Source of the DNA: Ecdyonurus torrentis
Taxonomy: Eukaryota > Arthropoda > Insecta > Ephemeroptera > Heptageniidae
Assembly (NCBI GenBank): GCA_949318235.1
Contig: OX439133.1
Span: 19,481,451 to 19,545,450, forward strand
Length of the DNA stretch: 64,000 bases
Direction: 5' to 3'
The notes below the pieces were generated by a model, which worked only from the letters and a program-made list of their open reading frames with translations, did no database searches and was not told the DNA's origin. The translations under genes and the position numbers were made by a program. Shown here piece after piece: positions 62,620 through 64,000 of this stretch (position 1 is the first letter of the stretch; every line of letters begins with the position of its first letter).

Positions 62620-62785
62620 ACACTCTGGCCAAAACAAGGTTGTTCCCGCCAAAAGCTGTATCCGCGGTGCTAAACCAATCAGAGAGCGTGTTATAAACCT
62701 ACTATAGCCAATCACAGGTGACTTAACATTGTTAATTACACTGTATCCGCTCGAAGTAGTATTGGGAGAAGTGTAGGTCATAATT
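62620..62785. mobile_element. Tc1-like MITE relic
   Basis: Begins ACTCTGGCCAAAACAAGG, like the 7.64-kb foldback ends. Contains two facing AACCAATCAGAG and TAGCCAATCACAG blocks. No complete right end. Confidence 0.35.
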
Positions 62786-63181
62786 TAACAAAGAAACTTA
62801 TTCTTTTATTCTGTTATTATTGTTTTTCAAGAATTAGATGACTATTAAAAAATTAAACTGTATTATAAAGACATCACGCGAGAGATAATTTTTTTACCAC
62901 TTTAAATACTATAATTTTGTTACAGACAGATAAAAAATTATATAATAAACGTAAATTGGGGAAAGAAAAAAAATAATATTTCCAATTTTTTACCTTGAAT
63001 TAGATTGCGGAAACAGCTGACATCTCCAGTTTAAATTAAGGTAAAACTAAAGGGGTAAGGAAAGAGAGGAACCACGCGCTCGGTAGCAGGTTGTCATACT
63101 TTCACTGAAAAACATGCCATCTAAATAATATGTTTCAACGTGGTAACCAAAATTATAGGACCTATCAAAGATGTAGATATC

Positions 63182-63183
<2 letters not shown>

Positions 63184-63230
<47 letters not shown>
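63184..63230. repeat. Poly-T, 47 bases
   Basis: Uninterrupted T run. Confidence 0.97.
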
Positions 63231-63236
<6 letters not shown>

Positions 63237-63469
63237 TTTATTATTGTGCGTGCTTGAAACAGCTGAAATTTTAATATAGGTTTCTATTAATTAACTAATT
63301 TGATTTATTATTTAAATAATAAAGTACGAACACACATTTAAAGAGCTAATGGTGTAAAAAATAATAATAATAATAATAATTAAAAAAAAAAAAGAAAAAA
63401 AGCTCAATGACAAATAATGAGATGGTACTATTATACACACATTTTTTACCTTTAATCCTTATTATATTC

Positions 63470-63598
63470 CTTCAGTACTATATCACAAACTTGAGAGAAA
63501 ACTTGTAACGTAGGCAACCCACGCTACAATTTCTACTGTAGAACTGTAATTTACAGTTTTTTTTTAACCCCAGCTTATGAGGGAGCAGAAGGGTTGTA
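63470..63598. mobile_element. Foldback MITE-I copy 2 (decayed)
   Basis: CTTCAGTACTATATCACAAA and the right end GAGGGAGCAGAAGGGTTG match the ends of 17,715-17,892, and GTAGGCAACC is conserved. The TGACGTCA centre is lost. Confidence 0.6.
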
Positions 63599-63688
63599 TT
63601 TTAAGTTTTTGATTTAATTTCTTGAGGTCAGTATTCCTTTAAGATCATTTTTTTAAACTTTGAACGTGACTTTTCTTACAAATAATAC

Positions 63689-63831
63689 GAGAGAGAGATA
63701 GAGAGAGAGAGAGAGAGAATTCTAGAGGTTTTGCAGATATATAATGGATTCTTTTATACAATACAAAATTTTATTATTTATTGCTTTCAAATCAAACGAA
63801 AAAGACGATAATTTCTTTTTGAAAAAACCTT

Positions 63832-63903
<72 letters not shown>
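63689..63903. repeat. (GA)n and (TC)n microsatellites
   Basis: A GA run at 63689-63718 and a 67-bp TC run at 63837-63903, separated by AT-rich DNA; together they could pair as a hairpin. Confidence 0.93.
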
Positions 63904-63908
<5 letters not shown>

Positions 63909-64000
63909 ATCACAAAACCTTTAATAAAACAAACTGCTTGCTGCTCTCTTTTAGATTATATTTTTCTTTCACTCCATCATGTGTCCCCTATATCTCATAC

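Overview
This window is animal nuclear DNA: AT-rich, intron-bearing, and crowded with short DNA transposons, foldback elements, tRNA-derived SINEs and microsatellites. The species cannot be fixed from the sequence. Spliced genes, a ribosomal protein L4 gene hosting U18-type box C/D snoRNAs (as in vertebrates) and the TE load point to an invertebrate metazoan. There is one 200-bp run of N (9686-9885).

Two genes can be supported. RPL4 (ribosomal protein uL4) lies on the + strand from about 25.2 to 37.6 kb. Seven coding exons are certain and one short ATG-bearing first exon is probable; together they give 418 codons. Six of its seven introns carry a box C/D snoRNA whose antisense element matches the conserved 28S rRNA site of U18. 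The six copies fall into three sequence types, and the order in introns 3-6 (type 1, type 2, type 1, type 2) suggests a block duplication. The second gene is on the - strand at 1.5-4.7 kb: four small exons that join in perfect phase and encode part of a coiled-coil protein I do not recognise. It runs off the left edge and its start was not found. A GC-rich exon-like block at 54.4 kb (- strand) and weaker exon-like pieces at 48.8 and 58.9 kb are possible fragments of other genes.

Layout: 0-7.2 kb, the left-edge gene riddled with MITEs, a SINE and a 177-bp hAT MITE. 7.6-9.7 kb, a Tc1-like foldback, a long CTTT repeat and half of a foldback ending at the N gap. 10.7-12.7 kb, a 1.56-kb hAT element with an 8-bp target duplication inside another MITE. 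13.7-17.6 kb, a dense microsatellite cluster including 102 perfect GAAT units. 17.7-25 kb, foldbacks, MITEs and a second SINE. 25-37.6 kb, RPL4 and its snoRNAs, with large hairpins in introns 3, 4, 6 and 7. 37.6-46.4 kb, nested MITEs, a LINE 3' relic and foldbacks. 46.4-64 kb, very AT-rich and gene-poor, with scattered MITEs, a perfect 221-bp tRNA-derived palindrome and microsatellites.

No CRISPR array, prokaryotic operon or intact transposase was seen. The most notable system is the snoRNA array: one host gene expresses ribosomal protein uL4 and, by splicing, up to six guides aimed at one short 28S segment. The second theme is the MITE population. Several families share a TTAA(A)GG-type end, and several unrelated ones carry TGACGTCA.
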